A stretch of DNA of 5,312 nt from the NCBI GenBank assembly GCA_902766855.1, contig CACXFE010000032.1:1-5312 (forward strand), in the 5' to 3' direction. The notes under the pieces are model-generated. The model ran no database searches, was not told the origin of the DNA, and saw only the letters and a program-made list of their open reading frames with translations. This document shows positions 5,284-5,312 of this stretch, piece by piece (the first letter of the stretch is position 1; each line of letters begins with the position of its first letter). Source of the stretch: Oscillospiraceae bacterium. Its GTDB lineage: Bacteria > Bacillota > Clostridia > Oscillospirales > Acutalibacteraceae. The position numbers and the translations under genes are program-made.

Positions 5284-5292
5284 ATTATAGCA
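5284..5292 (-). promoter_or_regulatory. Extended -10 promoter for the PocR-AraC gene
   Basis: On the minus strand TGCTATAAT is a perfect TGn-extended -10 (TATAAT at 5284-5289). With a 17-bp spacer the -35 position (5307-5312) reads TTTTAT, a poor match at the very edge of the window. Transcription should start near 5277, giving a leader of about 46 nt before the ATG at 5231. Confidence 0.75.
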
Positions 5293-5312
5293 CCTCGGAT
5301 GCTAAAATAAAA

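Noticed and set aside
1..5312. A new multi-gene defence, mobile or biosynthetic system
   Set aside because: All six genes fall in known families with ordinary spacing. I see no repeats, integrase, nuclease, toxin-antitoxin pair or conserved non-coding RNA to support such a claim.

Overview
The window looks like ordinary chromosomal DNA from a Gram-positive member of the Bacillota, most likely class Clostridia. The evidence is GGAGG- and AAAGG-type ribosome binding sites, sigma-A promoters with TATAAT boxes, intrinsic terminators, moderate GC, and protein families typical of gut Clostridia: a GGHMNP-type SGNH hydrolase, a NimA-like FMN protein and a PocR-AraC regulator. A genus cannot be named from the sequence alone. 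There is no rRNA, tRNA, CRISPR array, transposase or phage gene.

Six complete genes form four probable transcription units. (1) On the minus strand, 127-930 encodes an SGNH/GDSL hydrolase. Its promoter is a perfect consensus (TTGACA, 17 bp, TATAAT) and its transcript runs into hairpins between 26 and 116. (2) On the plus strand, a divergent extended -10 promoter at 1061-1069 drives a membrane-anchored rhodanese fused to a cyclophilin-like domain (1137-1970). A DUF1295 membrane protein of the steroid 5-alpha-reductase fold (2058-3011) follows and is probably co-transcribed. (3) On the plus strand, 3170-3646 (pyridoxamine 5'-phosphate oxidase-like FMN protein) and 3718-4344 (alpha/beta-hydrolase-fold esterase-like protein) form a probable two-gene operon ending in a strong terminator. 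(4) On the minus strand, 4389-5231 encodes an AraC-family regulator with an N-terminal PocR sensor domain. It converges on unit 3 and shares its terminator.

For four genes the longest open frame is not the best gene model. In two of them (rhodanese and AraC) the upstream ATG is part of a TATAATG promoter box, so it lies upstream of the predicted transcript start. Ribosome binding sites point to starts at 930, 1137, 2058 and 5231.

The genes do not form a recognisable pathway. Units 2 and 3 carry sulfur-transfer, membrane-reductase-like and FMN-protein genes, which suggests redox or small-molecule housekeeping, but this is inference. I found no convincing new multi-gene system. The most unusual object is the anchored rhodanese-cyclophilin-like fusion. 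The next most interesting are the orphan PocR-AraC regulator and an inverted repeat bracketing the perfect promoter of unit 1.
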